A stretch of 34,902 nt of DNA from Planctomycetota bacterium (GCA_021791715.1 JAJYWB010000068.1:1-34902); one strand, 5' to 3'; positions 17,354 through 27,127 are shown, counted from the first letter of the stretch. The notes: generated by a model not told the origin, from the letters alone. Translations and numbers: made by a program.

Positions 17354-18301
17354 ATGAAAACGACGGGTCGGATCGAGGTCGTCGACACGCACACCGAGGG
17401 GGAGCCGACCCGGGTGATTCACGCCGGGGGGCCCGATCTGGGAACCGGGAGCATGGCCGATCGGCTCGCGGTGTTTCGAGAAAGGTATGATCACATCAGG
17501 ACGGCGGTTGTTTGTGAGCCGAGGGGATCGGACGTGATGGTGGGGGCGATCGTGCTCGAACCGGTCGATCGTTCGAACGCCGCGGGGGTGATTTTTTTCA
17601 ACAACGCGGGATATCTGGGGATGTGCGGTCATGGGACGATCGGCACGGCGATCGCGCTCAGGCATCTGGGACGGATCGGCGCCGGCGAGCATCGTTTGGA
17701 GACTCCGGTCGGCGTCGTCTCGATCACGGTCGACGCGGGGGCCAGGGTGACCGTCGACAACGTCGAGAGCAGGCGGACGCTCAAAAACGTTTCGGTCGAC
17801 GTTCCAGGGATCGGCGGAGTGACGGGAGACGTCGCGTGGGGAGGGAATTGGTTTTTTCTGATTCATGAACATCAAGAATCAATTGAACTAGCAAATGTTG
17901 AGCGATTGACCGATTTCGCCTGGCGGGTTCGCAAGGCGCTCGCGGCGGCGGGGATTGCGGGGGACGACGGCGGGGAGATCGATCATATCGAGCTGTTCGC
18001 TCCTTCTCGGCGGTCGGGAATCGACGGTAAGAATTTTGTGTTGTGTCCCGGGAAGGCTTATGATCGTTCGCCTTGCGGGACGGGGACGAGCGCCAAGCTC
18101 GCGTGTCTCGCGGCCGACGGGAAGCTCGGCGAGGGAGCGATTTGGCGCCAAGAGGGGATCGTCGGCGGCGTGTTCGAGGGTTCGGTGCGGATCGTCGACG
18201 GCAAGATTCTGCCTAGAATCAGCGGGACGGCGTACGTGAACGCCGTCGCCTCGATCGTCCTCGATCCCGACGATCCGTTCGTTTATGGAATTAAAGCATG
18301 A
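17354..18301 (+). CDS. Proline racemase family, likely 4-hydroxyproline 2-epimerase
   Basis: 315 residues. Both catalytic cysteines are present: Cys91 (MCGHGTIG) and Cys241 (DRSPCGTGTS). Two cysteines mean a racemase/epimerase; trans-3-hydroxyproline dehydratases of the same family carry Thr in place of one of them. In this operon the expected reaction is conversion of trans-4-hydroxy-L-proline to cis-4-hydroxy-D-proline, the substrate for the downstream FAD oxidase; proline racemase is the alternative. Cytoplasmic. The ATG at 17354 is preceded by GAGGG and GGCGG; an in-frame ATG at 17336 would place that ribosome binding site inside the gene and is less likely. Its stop codon overlaps the next start (ATGA), so the two are translationally coupled. 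Confidence 0.9.
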   Translation: MKTTGRIEVVDTHTEGEPTRVIHAGGPDLGTGSMADRLAVFRERYDHIRTAVVCEPRGSDVMVGAIVLEPVDRSNAAGVIFFNNAGYLGMCGHGTIGTAIALRHLGRIGAGEHRLETPVGVVSITVDAGARVTVDNVESRRTLKNVSVDVPGIGGVTGDVAWGGNWFFLIHEHQESIELANVERLTDFAWRVRKALAAAGIAGDDGGEIDHIELFAPSRRSGIDGKNFVLCPGKAYDRSPCGTGTSAKLACLAADGKLGEGAIWRQEGIVGGVFEGSVRIVDGKILPRISGTAYVNAVASIVLDPDDPFVYGIKA

Positions 18302-19557
18302 GTGCATCTTCAGATCATGTGGTCGTGATCGGCGGCGGGGTGATCGGCGCGGCTTGCGCGTATTATCTGGTCGAATCGGGTCGGAGGGTGACGATTATCG
18401 ACCGGGGCGTTTTCGGCGGAGGGAGTTCGGGGGGAAATTGCGGTTATGTTTGCCCGAGCCATGTGTTGCCGCTCGCCGAGCCCGGAGCGGTCGCTCGAAC
18501 GATTCAGGCGATGCTGGCGCCCGACTCGCCGTTTTCGATCAAGCCGAGGATCGATCCGGGGCTTTGGATCTGGCTGTTAAAGTTCGCGGCGCGATGCAAC
18601 CGACAAGACATGCTCGCCGCGGGGCGCGGAGCGCAGCCGTTGCTTGAATCGTCGCTCGAGCTTTATCGCGAGTTGATCGCCGGGGAGTCGCTCGATTGCG
18701 AATGGCGGACCGAGGGTCTTTTATATGTTTACAAAGATAAACATGCGATGGAAGAATACGCCGCGACCGATCGGTTGTTGACCGAGGAATTTCACCTTCG
18801 GGCGCGGCGGATGGACGGCGACGAGGCGGTCGCTTTCGAGCCGGCTCTCAAGCGAGGGCTCGCGGGGGGTTGGTATTACGAAGACGACGGACACTTGCGC
18901 CCAGATAAGCTGATGGCTTCGCTGCGGAAAAAGCTCGAATCGCGCGGGACGAAGGTGATCGAGAACGCCGAGGTTACGGGGTTTCGTCGCCGCGGCGAAC
19001 GCGCGACCGCGGTCGTTACCCAAAAAGGTGATTACGAAGGCGATTGTTTTGTGGTCGCCGCGGGGGCTTGGACGCCGTTTTTGGGGGAGGAGTTGGGGTG
19101 CAGGCCGCCGATTCAGCCCGGCAAGGGTTACAGTATCACGATGAGGAGGCCCGAGCGGTGTCCGGCGCGGCCTTTGATTTTTCCCGAAACGCGGGTCGCG
19201 GTCACTCCGTTCGATTCGGGCTATCGGCTCGGTTCGACGATGGAGTTCGCGGGATATGATACTTCAATGAAGCAATCACGCTTGGATTTATTGAAGCGAG
19301 GCGCCGAGCCGTATCTTGTCGAGCCTTATCGCGAGCCGATCGAGGAGGAGTGGTACGGCTGGAGGCCGATGACTTACGACGGATTGCCGATCATCGATCG
19401 CGCTCCTGCGCTCGACGAGAACGTTTGGATCGCGGCGGGTCACAACATGCTGGGGATTTCGATGGCGCCTGCGACGGGGAGGTTGATCGCCGAGCTGATC
19501 GCGGGAGTGAGGCCGTTTATCGACGTCGCTCCGTATCGAGTCGCGCGGTTCGCGTGA
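18298..19557 (+). CDS. FAD-dependent amino acid oxidase/dehydrogenase (DadA/DAO family)
   Basis: 419 residues. The N-terminal FAD Rossmann motif 'VVVIGGGVIGAACAYYL' is followed by a DAO-family glycine loop 'GGGSSGGNCGYVCPSH', the central substrate domain, and the C-terminal motif 'GWRPMTYDGLPIIDR' with 'AAGHNMLGISMAPATG'. These are the hallmarks of DadA-like D-amino acid dehydrogenases and of the single-chain D-hydroxyproline oxidases. It probably oxidises cis-4-hydroxy-D-proline to 1-pyrroline-4-hydroxy-2-carboxylate, the substrate of the DapA-family enzyme. It overlaps the epimerase gene by four bases. It is the last recognised gene of the operon; the alpha-ketoglutarate semialdehyde dehydrogenase that completes the pathway is not nearby. 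Confidence 0.9.
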   Translation: MSASSDHVVVIGGGVIGAACAYYLVESGRRVTIIDRGVFGGGSSGGNCGYVCPSHVLPLAEPGAVARTIQAMLAPDSPFSIKPRIDPGLWIWLLKFAARCNRQDMLAAGRGAQPLLESSLELYRELIAGESLDCEWRTEGLLYVYKDKHAMEEYAATDRLLTEEFHLRARRMDGDEAVAFEPALKRGLAGGWYYEDDGHLRPDKLMASLRKKLESRGTKVIENAEVTGFRRRGERATAVVTQKGDYEGDCFVVAAGAWTPFLGEELGCRPPIQPGKGYSITMRRPERCPARPLIFPETRVAVTPFDSGYRLGSTMEFAGYDTSMKQSRLDLLKRGAEPYLVEPYREPIEEEWYGWRPMTYDGLPIIDRAPALDENVWIAAGHNMLGISMAPATGRLIAELIAGVRPFIDVAPYRVARFA

Positions 19558-19774
19558 AGGTTCGGTCGGCGGCGCCGCCGCGGGATCGGCTCGGCGCGGA
19601 GGGCTTGTCCGGTCGGTTCGCGGCCTTTATTCTAGCGGGTCCTAGCCGCGAGCGATCGCGGCGAGGAGCTATCGAATGAATCGAAGCGGGGCGAAAGCGG
19701 GGTCGATCGGTCGGTTCGTCGGCCATTATGCCGGCATGTTTACGATTAAACCTTAAAGAATTCGAGATATCGTT

Positions 19775-21616
19775 ATGCCGTTACTTGATCATGCCGAGGC
19801 GATGCGAGCGACGGCGGAAGCCGAGGCGAACGGGTCGATTTCGGCTTCGGCCGCGGCGAACGTGCGGCGTTGGCTGGTTGAACCGCCGTTCGCGGCGTAT
19901 CTTCCGGCGCTTTTGGCGGACATATCCGCGGCGAACTGGAAGGCGCTCGACGACGCGTTCTACGCGGTTCTCGAGTTCGGCACGGGGGGACGGCGGGGTC
20001 GAATGCATCCCGTGGGGACGAACGTTCTCAACGAGCGAACGATCGCCGAAAGCGCTCGGGGTCTGGCGGATTATATCAACACACGAAAGGCCGAGGGGGA
20101 GGCTCGATCGTGCGTGATCGCGCGCGATACGCGGCATAACTCGCCCGAATTCGCGCGGATGTGCGCCCGCGTGCTCGCCGCCGCGGGCTTCAAGGTTTAT
20201 TTATTCGACGAACATCGGTCGACCCCGCTCCTTTCGTTCGCGGTTCGATACCTGGGGTGCGACGGCGGGATCATGATCACCGCCTCGCACAATCCTCCTT
20301 CCGATAACGGATTTAAATGTTATAATTCGGCAGGCGGTCAGGTGACGCCTCCCGACGATTCGGGAATCATCGAGCGGGTGAAGCTCGCGTCGGACCGGAT
20401 CATTCCTGAGAAGCCTTTTGATCAGGGGATCGCCGACGGGTCGATCGTTCTGGTTCAAGATGATGTGGATCGCGCTTATATTTCATCGGTGTTGAGCGCG
20501 TCGGTGGGAGACGCGCGTGATTTATCGATCGTTTACACGCCGATGCATGGAGTTGGGGAGACTTCGGTCGCGGCTTCGTTGCTCGCGGCGGGTTTTGATC
20601 GGTTGAACGTGTTGGCTTCGCAGCGAACTCCCGACGGCGATTTCCCCAACGTTCCCGGGCATGTGTCGAATCCCGAGATTCCCAAGACGCTCGCCGCGGC
20701 GATCGCCGAGGCGCGAGCGACGCGGGCGGATCTTGTTTTGGCGAGCGATCCCGACGCCGACCGGATCGGCGTGGGTTTACCGCTGACGCACGACGCGACG
20801 GGGGAATGGACGACGCTCGACGGCAATCAGATCGGCGCGCTGCTGGCGGCGTTTGTGATCGAGCGGGTGAAGGCCGCGGGCTCGCTCGATCCGGGATCTC
20901 AATACATCGTCACGACGCTCGTGACGTCGCGGATGGCGCGGGCGATCGCGGCGCTCGAGGGGGTTCGCGCCGAAGACGATTTACTGGTCGGCTTCAAGTG
21001 GATCTGCCAACGGATCGATCAGGTCGGACCCGAGGGTTTCCTTTTCGGGTTCGAGGAATCGCACGGATACCTGCGAGGAACATATGCTCGCGATAAAGAC
21101 GCCTCGGTCGCGTCGCTTCTTTTCGCCGAACTCGCCGCCGAGCAAAAACGCCGCGGGCGAACCGTCCTCGAATATCTTGATCAATTATACATGAAGGTTG
21201 GCCATTATGGCGAACATTTGATCAATAAAACATTTGAAGGGCGCGAGGGGGCGGGAATCATTCAAAAGTTGATGGCGGCGTTTCGGACGCGACCGCCGCG
21301 GGAGGTCGGCGGGCTCGGGGTCGTCGAGGTTCATGATTATAAGACGCATGAGATTCGCTCGCTCGATCCCCGAAAGCCGGCGACGCCTTTACCGCGACCT
21401 TCGGGAGATTTGCTGATCTTTCAGCTTGATCAGGCCGACGTTCGGTTCGCGGCGCGTCCTTCGGGGACCGAGCCGAAGATCAAGTTTTACTTGTTTGCGA
21501 GGAGCGATATCGTCGGCGGGGATCTCGCCGCGGCGAAGCTGCGAACGAAGGATCGACTTGACCGAATGACCCGGGACATCGAACAATACATCGCCGACGT
21601 CGTGAAAACGCCCTAA
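19775..21616 (+). CDS. Phosphoglucomutase/phosphomannomutase family protein
   Basis: 613 residues, in the size range of the longer alpha-D-phosphohexomutases (PgcA/PGM2-like). The four signature loops are present in order: phosphoserine loop 'MITASHNPP' with Ser171, metal loop 'DPDADRIGVG', sugar loop 'GFEESHGYLRGT', and phosphate loop 'RPSGTEPKIKFYL'. It interconverts hexose 1- and 6-phosphates in the cytoplasm and feeds polysaccharide or glycogen metabolism. An N-terminal helical extension of about 60 residues precedes the first domain ('EFGTGGRRGRMHPVG'). The ATG at 19775 has only a weak ribosome binding site. The 217-base gap before it, after the oxidase gene, suggests its own promoter. 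The UvrC gene follows after 31 bases. Confidence 0.92.
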   Translation: MPLLDHAEAMRATAEAEANGSISASAAANVRRWLVEPPFAAYLPALLADISAANWKALDDAFYAVLEFGTGGRRGRMHPVGTNVLNERTIAESARGLADYINTRKAEGEARSCVIARDTRHNSPEFARMCARVLAAAGFKVYLFDEHRSTPLLSFAVRYLGCDGGIMITASHNPPSDNGFKCYNSAGGQVTPPDDSGIIERVKLASDRIIPEKPFDQGIADGSIVLVQDDVDRAYISSVLSASVGDARDLSIVYTPMHGVGETSVAASLLAAGFDRLNVLASQRTPDGDFPNVPGHVSNPEIPKTLAAAIAEARATRADLVLASDPDADRIGVGLPLTHDATGEWTTLDGNQIGALLAAFVIERVKAAGSLDPGSQYIVTTLVTSRMARAIAALEGVRAEDDLLVGFKWICQRIDQVGPEGFLFGFEESHGYLRGTYARDKDASVASLLFAELAAEQKRRGRTVLEYLDQLYMKVGHYGEHLINKTFEGREGAGIIQKLMAAFRTRPPREVGGLGVVEVHDYKTHEIRSLDPRKPATPLPRPSGDLLIFQLDQADVRFAARPSGTEPKIKFYLFARSDIVGGDLAAAKLRTKDRLDRMTRDIEQYIADVVKTP

Positions 21617-21647
21617 CGGAACGCGACGCGAGCGGAGCGACCTTCCG

Positions 21648-23351
21648 GTGTCAAAGGACGACCCGACCGAGAACGAGACGGAAACACGCGAACACCTTAC
21701 GCCCGGCGATCGACCGTCGCGGGTTCGTCGAAGGCGGAACGAGTCGGGCGCGAGCGACGATGCGCGCGATTCGGCGGTCAAGGTCGATACCGCTTGCGTG
21801 GCGGAACCGGCGACGATCGAAACTCGGTCTTCCGAATCGGTTGAAACCGAAGTCTCGGCTTCGGAAAGTTCGATCGAGGTCGCGCCTGTTAAATCCATGG
21901 ATAATGATGCCGTCGTTGTGACGGCGGCGTCCGCCCAAGCCGATTCCAGGTCGGCTGAGTCGGTTGAGGATCAATCGGAGGGGGCGTCGAATCGATCGGC
22001 GGTCGAGACGGGACGATCGGAGGTTGAGTCGAATCAGGCCGAAGCGGGTCCGAAGGCGAAGGTTCGGTCGTTCCCGACGGTTCCCGGCGTCTACTTGATG
22101 AAGGACGCGCAGGGACGCGTGATTTATGTGGGGAAGGCGAAGAATCTGAGGGCTCGCGCGTCGTCGTACTTTCAGAAGACCGCGGCGCTCGATCGTCGCG
22201 TCGCGGATTGGGTCGACGAGATCGCCGACATCGATTTTCTCGTCGCCGACGGCGAGGTCGACGCGCTTTTGATGGAGGCGCGGCTTGTTAAAGACATTCA
22301 GCCCAAGCACAACGTCGATCTGAAAGACGATAAATCGTTCCCATATCTTCAGATAACTACTAATGAGGATTTCCCCCGGGTCAACTTCACGCGCGAGCCG
22401 CGCGATCGGGGGGTGAAGCTTTACGGTCCGTTTCCTCGAGCGAAAAGCCTGCGGGGAGCGATCCAGGTTCTTCAGCGTATTTTCAAATTTAGAACATGTT
22501 CATTAGATATTGAAGAGGACGATCCGCGTTGGCGTTGGTTTCGGCCTTGTTTGTTGCATTCGATCAATCAGTGCACGGCGCCATGTAATTTGAGCGTCGA
22601 CCGCGATTCGTACCGCAACGACATTCGCCGGTTGAAGTTGTTTTTGGAGGGGAAGAAGGATGCGGTGATCGAGGAGATGGAGGCCGAGATGAGGGAGTCG
22701 AGCCGGTCGCTATTGTTTGAGAAGGCGGCGCGGCTTCGCGATGAGATCAAGGCGTTGCGGAATTTGAGTCTTCGGGGGGATCTTGCCAAGCACGCGCAGC
22801 CCGAGGTGTTTTATGTCGATCCCGCTCGCGGGCTCGCGGGTTTGAAGAAGGTTCTTCATCTCGATTCCAAGCCGAGAACGATCGAGGGGGTCGATATCGC
22901 CCATCTTGGGGGGACCGAGACGGTCGGTTCGCTGGTGACGTTTATCGACGGTTTGCCTTTCAAGCCGGGGTATCGGCGGTATAAGATCAAGACGGTACCC
23001 GGGGTCGACGATTTCGCGTCGATCCGCGAGGTGGTCGATCGGCGAGTAAGGGGGATTCAAGAACGCGACGAACCGATGCCCGACATCATGTTGATCGACG
23101 GCGGCAAGGGGCAGCTTTCGGCTGCGCGGAGCGCTCTCGACGCTCTCAAGGTCGTGAATACGACGCTGATCTCGCTCGCCAAGCGCGAGGAGGAGATTTT
23201 CGTCGTGGGGCGATCCGAGCCGATCGTGCTTCGTCGACGTTCGTTCGCACTACGACTGTTGCAATATGTTCGCGACGAAGCGCATCGTTTCGCGCAGCAT
23301 TATCATCATATACTTCGTCGAAAAAGAACTTTCGACGAAGAGACGGAATGA
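21648..23351 (+). CDS. uvrC: UvrC excinuclease subunit lacking the C-terminal HhH
   Basis: 567 residues. UvrC makes both cuts in nucleotide excision repair with UvrAB. Residues 1-140 are a Ser/Glu/Asp-rich, probably disordered tail. Then come the GIY-YIG nuclease ('VPGVYLMKD ... IYVGKAKNL', about 144-225), the Cys-containing region (about 300-320), the UVR motif (about 320-365) and the RNase H-like nuclease with 'EGVDIAH', 'VDDFASI', 'LIDGGKGQLS' and 'RDEAHRFA'. The protein ends within a few residues of 'RDEAHRFA' (RRKRTFDEETE), so the tandem helix-hairpin-helix DNA-binding domain of typical UvrC is missing. The following 40 bases do not encode it in another frame. The start is the GTG at 21648 with GGAG upstream; a later start would merely shorten the tail. 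Confidence 0.92.
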   Translation: MSKDDPTENETETREHLTPGDRPSRVRRRRNESGASDDARDSAVKVDTACVAEPATIETRSSESVETEVSASESSIEVAPVKSMDNDAVVVTAASAQADSRSAESVEDQSEGASNRSAVETGRSEVESNQAEAGPKAKVRSFPTVPGVYLMKDAQGRVIYVGKAKNLRARASSYFQKTAALDRRVADWVDEIADIDFLVADGEVDALLMEARLVKDIQPKHNVDLKDDKSFPYLQITTNEDFPRVNFTREPRDRGVKLYGPFPRAKSLRGAIQVLQRIFKFRTCSLDIEEDDPRWRWFRPCLLHSINQCTAPCNLSVDRDSYRNDIRRLKLFLEGKKDAVIEEMEAEMRESSRSLLFEKAARLRDEIKALRNLSLRGDLAKHAQPEVFYVDPARGLAGLKKVLHLDSKPRTIEGVDIAHLGGTETVGSLVTFIDGLPFKPGYRRYKIKTVPGVDDFASIREVVDRRVRGIQERDEPMPDIMLIDGGKGQLSAARSALDALKVVNTTLISLAKREEEIFVVGRSEPIVLRRRSFALRLLQYVRDEAHRFAQHYHHILRRKRTFDEETE

Positions 23352-23391
23352 TGTTTACAATATTACATTCATATATGGTTAAAGAGCGAGC

Positions 23392-25314
23392 ATGATTCTC
23401 GTCACGGCATCGGGGTTGGGTAGGCAATTCGCCGGCGCGCCCGTTTTCAACGATTTGAAGTTCGAGATTCGCGCCGGCGAGCGGATCGGTCTTGTCGGTC
23501 CCAACGGCGCGGGGAAGACGACGTTGCTTAAGATCTTGGCTCGCGAGGATCAGGCCGATTACGGATCGCTTTCGATTCGTTCGGGGATCACGGTCGGTTT
23601 GTTGCGGCAACAGCCCGATTTTTCGGCCGACGCGACGCTTTTCGAGGTGGCGAGGTCGGGTTTGGGGTCGGTGATCGAGCTTCAGCGTCAGCTTGAGGAG
23701 GCCGCGACGGAGCTTGCGGAGGCCGAGGACGAAGCCGATCGCGATCGCGCGTCGAAGCGTTACGACGAGATTCATCATCTGATCGATCATCAGGACGGAT
23801 ACGCGATCGATCATCAGATCGAGCACGTGTTGGGGGGGCTCGGTTTCGACCCGGGCGATTTTCATCGCCGCGCCTCGACGTTTTCGGGGGGGCAGCAATC
23901 GCGGATGATGCTCGCCAAGTTGTTGCTTGAGAACCCCGATTTGATGCTGCTCGACGAGCCTTCCAATCACTTGGATATTGAGACAACATCATGGCTTGAA
24001 GAGTATCTGACGCGGCGAAACGTCGCGATGGTGATCGTGAGTCACGACCGTTACTTTCTCGACAAGGTCGCGGTGAAGATCTGGGAGCTGCACGACGGCC
24101 GAATCACCGCTTATCCCGGCAATTACTCGCGCTACTGGAAGCTCCGCGGCGAACGCGCCAAGGTATTGGAGCGCCAATATGAGAAACAACAAGAGACGAT
24201 CGCCGATCTTCAAGATTACATACGTAAATATTCCGCGGGTCAGCGCGCCAAGCAGGCGCACGACCGAGAGAAGAAGCTCGCTCGGGTCGAGACGGTCGAG
24301 CCGATGCGCGACATCGAGGCGCCCGTGATGGGCTTCGGCGAGGTCGATCGAGCCGGCGACGTCGTGATCGAAACACGAAATATCAGTAAGTCTTATGATA
24401 AAAAATTATTTGAAAATTTTAACGTCGCGATCGAGCGAGGTCGGTGCGTCGGGGTTCTCGGTCCCAACGGATCGGGCAAATCGACGCTCATCAAGATATT
24501 GATCGGACGGCTCAAGCCCGATTCGGGCGAGGTTCGGCTCGGTCATAAGGTGAAGGTCGGCTATTACGACCAGGGGCTCGAGGTTTTGCCCCCCGAAACT
24601 CCCGTCGTCCGAGCCGTCTGGCCCGAGGACGATCCGTCGTGGGTGCAGGAGGACGTCCGCGATTTGCTGGCTCGCTTCGGCCTGAAAGGGGATATCGCGT
24701 TCCAGACCGTCGGCAAGCTCTCGGGGGGAGAAAAAGGGAAGGCGGCGCTCGCGCGGTTGGCCGCGACCGGGGCGAACGTACTGGTGATGGATGAGCCGAC
24801 CAACCATCTTGATATCTGGGCGTGTGATTCTTTGGAACGGTCGATCCGCGAGTTCGAGGGGACGGTTCTCGTCGTCAGCCACGACCGTTACTTCCTCAAC
24901 CAGGTCGCCGATCGGCTGATCGTCCTGGGGGACGCCGACGGTCGGGGTCGCGTGATCGAAGGTGATTATGATACATATCTTGGTATGACTGCGCGTGAAT
25001 CGCGGTCGAACGCCGCCGCGGATTCCGACGCCGAAACCGCGAGGCGAGCCGAGGTCTCCGTCGCGAAGACCGCTTCGAACGCGAAACCCGAGAAACGGAA
25101 GCGCAAGTTCGCATACCGCAAGCCGGGGGATATCGAGCAAGAAATCGCCGGTCTCGAATCCGAGGTCGAGTCGATCGAGCGGACGCTCGGCACGCCCGCC
25201 GCCTGGCGCGATCCGATCGGCGCCCGCGACCTTCAGCTTCGCTACGACGATCTTAAACGCAAACTTGAAAACCTGTACGCTCATTGGGAGGAGGCCGTCG
25301 AGCTGAATTCCTAA
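23392..25314 (+). CDS. ABC-F family ATPase (Uup/EttA-like)
   Basis: 640 residues with two ABC ATPase domains in one chain and no membrane segment. The first Walker A is 'GPNGAGKTT' with signature 'FSGGQQSR' and Walker B 'LMLLDEPSNHLD'; the second is 'GPNGSGKST' with 'LSGGEKGK' and 'VLVMDEPTNHLD'. Between them lies the charged P-site tRNA-interaction linker ('QYEKQQETIADLQDYIRKY'). ABC-F proteins act on the ribosome. The C-terminal arm ends in a predicted coiled coil ('IEQEIAGLESEVESIERTL'), as in Uup. It follows uvrC after 40 bases; the ATG at 23392 has an AAAGAG site about 6 bases upstream. Subfamily choice (Uup versus EttA or another) is uncertain. Confidence 0.93.
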   Translation: MILVTASGLGRQFAGAPVFNDLKFEIRAGERIGLVGPNGAGKTTLLKILAREDQADYGSLSIRSGITVGLLRQQPDFSADATLFEVARSGLGSVIELQRQLEEAATELAEAEDEADRDRASKRYDEIHHLIDHQDGYAIDHQIEHVLGGLGFDPGDFHRRASTFSGGQQSRMMLAKLLLENPDLMLLDEPSNHLDIETTSWLEEYLTRRNVAMVIVSHDRYFLDKVAVKIWELHDGRITAYPGNYSRYWKLRGERAKVLERQYEKQQETIADLQDYIRKYSAGQRAKQAHDREKKLARVETVEPMRDIEAPVMGFGEVDRAGDVVIETRNISKSYDKKLFENFNVAIERGRCVGVLGPNGSGKSTLIKILIGRLKPDSGEVRLGHKVKVGYYDQGLEVLPPETPVVRAVWPEDDPSWVQEDVRDLLARFGLKGDIAFQTVGKLSGGEKGKAALARLAATGANVLVMDEPTNHLDIWACDSLERSIREFEGTVLVVSHDRYFLNQVADRLIVLGDADGRGRVIEGDYDTYLGMTARESRSNAAADSDAETARRAEVSVAKTASNAKPEKRKRKFAYRKPGDIEQEIAGLESEVESIERTLGTPAAWRDPIGARDLQLRYDDLKRKLENLYAHWEEAVELNS

Positions 25315-25440
25315 AAAATATGCACATAAAGTTATTTATTAGGAAATCGATTCGAGTTTATCGGCTCGGTAGATCTCGAACGGGCAAGGAATGAGATAAT
25401 ATTTTGATAGCATAAGTTAATCAGGTTACGGGTCTCATGC

Positions 25441-26317
25441 ATGAATAAACGATTCGATTCGGCGATGAAGGAATTGGTCGATCTTCATCCCGAGGCTTGG
25501 GTCTCCTATATTCGGGGTGAAGCCGACGGGAACGCTTCGGGTGATCGATTCCAACGTGTCGACCGTCACGAGCGAGACCGACAAGGTCGTCCTTGACGAC
25601 GGTCCCGACCCCTATTTAATTCACTTCGAGATGCAATCATTGGTTGATTTAACTCTCCCGAGGCGGCTTTTTCGTTACAACGGATTGCTCGATTTGCGTC
25701 ATGATTTGCGCGTGCTCGCCGTCGCGGTTTTGTTAAGGCCCGAGGCGGACGCGGAAGAGATCAACGGGGTTTTGGCTCTCGATCTTCCCGATCGAAGTCC
25801 GGTCGTCCGATTTTATTATCGGGTCGTTCGAGCGTGGAAGGTCCCGCTCGATTCGATTCTGGGAGGGTATCCGTCGATCCTCCCGCTCGCTCCGTTGTCC
25901 GATATTCCCGTCGCCGAAGTTCCCGCGGTCATTCGACTCGTCGACGATCGGCTTAGGACCGAGACGGATTTGAGTTTGGCTGTTAAGATTATGGAGTTGA
26001 CCCTCGTTCTGGCCGGGTTACGATTAAGCGGCGAGGAAGTTGAAGAAGTTCAAGGGAGTCTTTATACGATGAGCTTGATCACGGAATCCTCTTACGTTCA
26101 GCTTCTTTTAAACAAAGGCCGCGAGGAAGGGCTTCAATATGGACAAATTTCCGAGGCTCGGAGGATCCTTCTTCGACTCGCGACCGCTCGGTTTGGGGAA
26201 CCCGACGAATCGACCCTCCGAACGCTCGAATCGATCGACGACCTCGATCGACTCGAAAGGAGTGTGGATCGAATACTCGCCGCTTCGAGTTGGGTCGAGT
26301 TGATCGCCCCCGAATGA
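25441..26317 (+). pseudogene. Frameshifted PD-(D/E)XK (Rpn/DUF4351-type) protein gene
   Basis: Two frames make one protein. 25441-25515 reads MNKRFDSAMKELVDLHPEAW and a few more residues, the usual N-terminus of this planctomycete/cyanobacterial family. From about 25517 the +1 frame continues with 'PTGTLRVIDSNVSTVTSETDK', the PD-(D/E)XK core with 'IHFEMQS' (E-x-Q motif), a helical middle and the C-terminal DUF4351-like helices ('LATARFGEPDESTLRTLESI'), ending at 26317. The switch falls at GGGG (25514-25517): three G in place of four would restore one frame. The family is related to Rpn/transposase-associated nucleases and is often present in many degenerate copies. Disruption could be real, a sequencing error in the G run, or slippage. 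The second frame alone would need a GTG start at 25517 with no good ribosome binding site. Confidence 0.8.
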
Positions 26318-26530
26318 TCCAGATCGTTTTCGGCGCGCCTTTGGTTCGACCTGATTCAACCCGGTCGACCGAAAGTCATATCAATCAATCTAATAAACAG
26401 TATTCACGTGAAGACGAATCGATTTCTTGTCGCGATCCGCCGACTCCGCCGATCGGCCTTCGCGCGGGCCGCTTCGCGGGTTAAAATAAATTAGCTTTTG
26501 TTTGATCCGAAACAACGAGGGTTACCGAGG

Positions 26531-27127
26531 ATGTTGGGCGCCGTATTGAACGCCGAGGCGTATCTCGATCGCGTTTGCCGCGAAATCAAACGGCTCGATA
26601 TGAGCCAGATCGAACGGCTGAGCGAACTGATCGAATCCGCATATCACTCCAACCATTTTGTGTTCATTTGTGGCAATGGCGGTTCGGGGGCGAACGCCTC
26701 GCATCTGTGCGAGGATCTGGCGAAGTGCACGCTACGCGATTTTGAGAGTCAGAAGCGGCTGAAGGTGCTTAGCCTCACCGACAACACCGCGGGGATCATG
26801 GCCTGGGCGAACGACGAAGGCTACGATCGGATCTTTGTCGAACAGCTCAAGAATTTGGCGTCTCCGGGCGATCTCCTGCTGGCGATTTCGGGGTCGGGGA
26901 ACAGTCCCAACATCCTCAAGGCGGTCGACTGGGCGAATCAAACGGGGCTTGAAACCGTTGGAATCACGGGATTCGCCGGAGGCAAGCTCAAGTCGCTCGC
27001 TCGGCACAACTTTCACGTACCGATCGACGATATGGGAATCGTTGAATCGCTCCATCAGGTTGTTTTTCACTGGATCATCGACGATATCTTCCGCAGGATC
27101 TCGGGGCCGATCGCCGCGAAATCCTGA
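26531..27127 (+). CDS. SIS-domain phosphosugar isomerase (GmhA-like)
   Basis: 198 residues, one SIS domain. Motifs match the phosphoheptose isomerase (GmhA) branch: 'FICGNGGSGANASHLCEDL' with the Ser of the phosphate loop, 'AISGSGNSPNI', and a C-terminal helix 'ESLHQVVFHWIIDDIF' with candidate Glu/His ligands. GmhA converts sedoheptulose 7-phosphate to D-glycero-D-manno-heptose 7-phosphate for LPS or other glycans; other phosphosugar substrates are possible. The ATG at 26531 is preceded by CGAGGG at good spacing; the longer frame from 26498 starts with TTG. A ROK kinase gene follows after 25 bases, so the two are likely one operon for a phosphosugar pathway. Confidence 0.85.
   Translation: MLGAVLNAEAYLDRVCREIKRLDMSQIERLSELIESAYHSNHFVFICGNGGSGANASHLCEDLAKCTLRDFESQKRLKVLSLTDNTAGIMAWANDEGYDRIFVEQLKNLASPGDLLLAISGSGNSPNILKAVDWANQTGLETVGITGFAGGKLKSLARHNFHVPIDDMGIVESLHQVVFHWIIDDIFRRISGPIAAKS

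Noticed and set aside
25514..25517. Programmed +1 frameshift in the PD-(D/E)XK gene
   Set aside because: GGGG alone is not a known +1 shift site and I see no stimulating structure or rare codon; mutation or sequencing error is simpler, so it is listed as a pseudogene.
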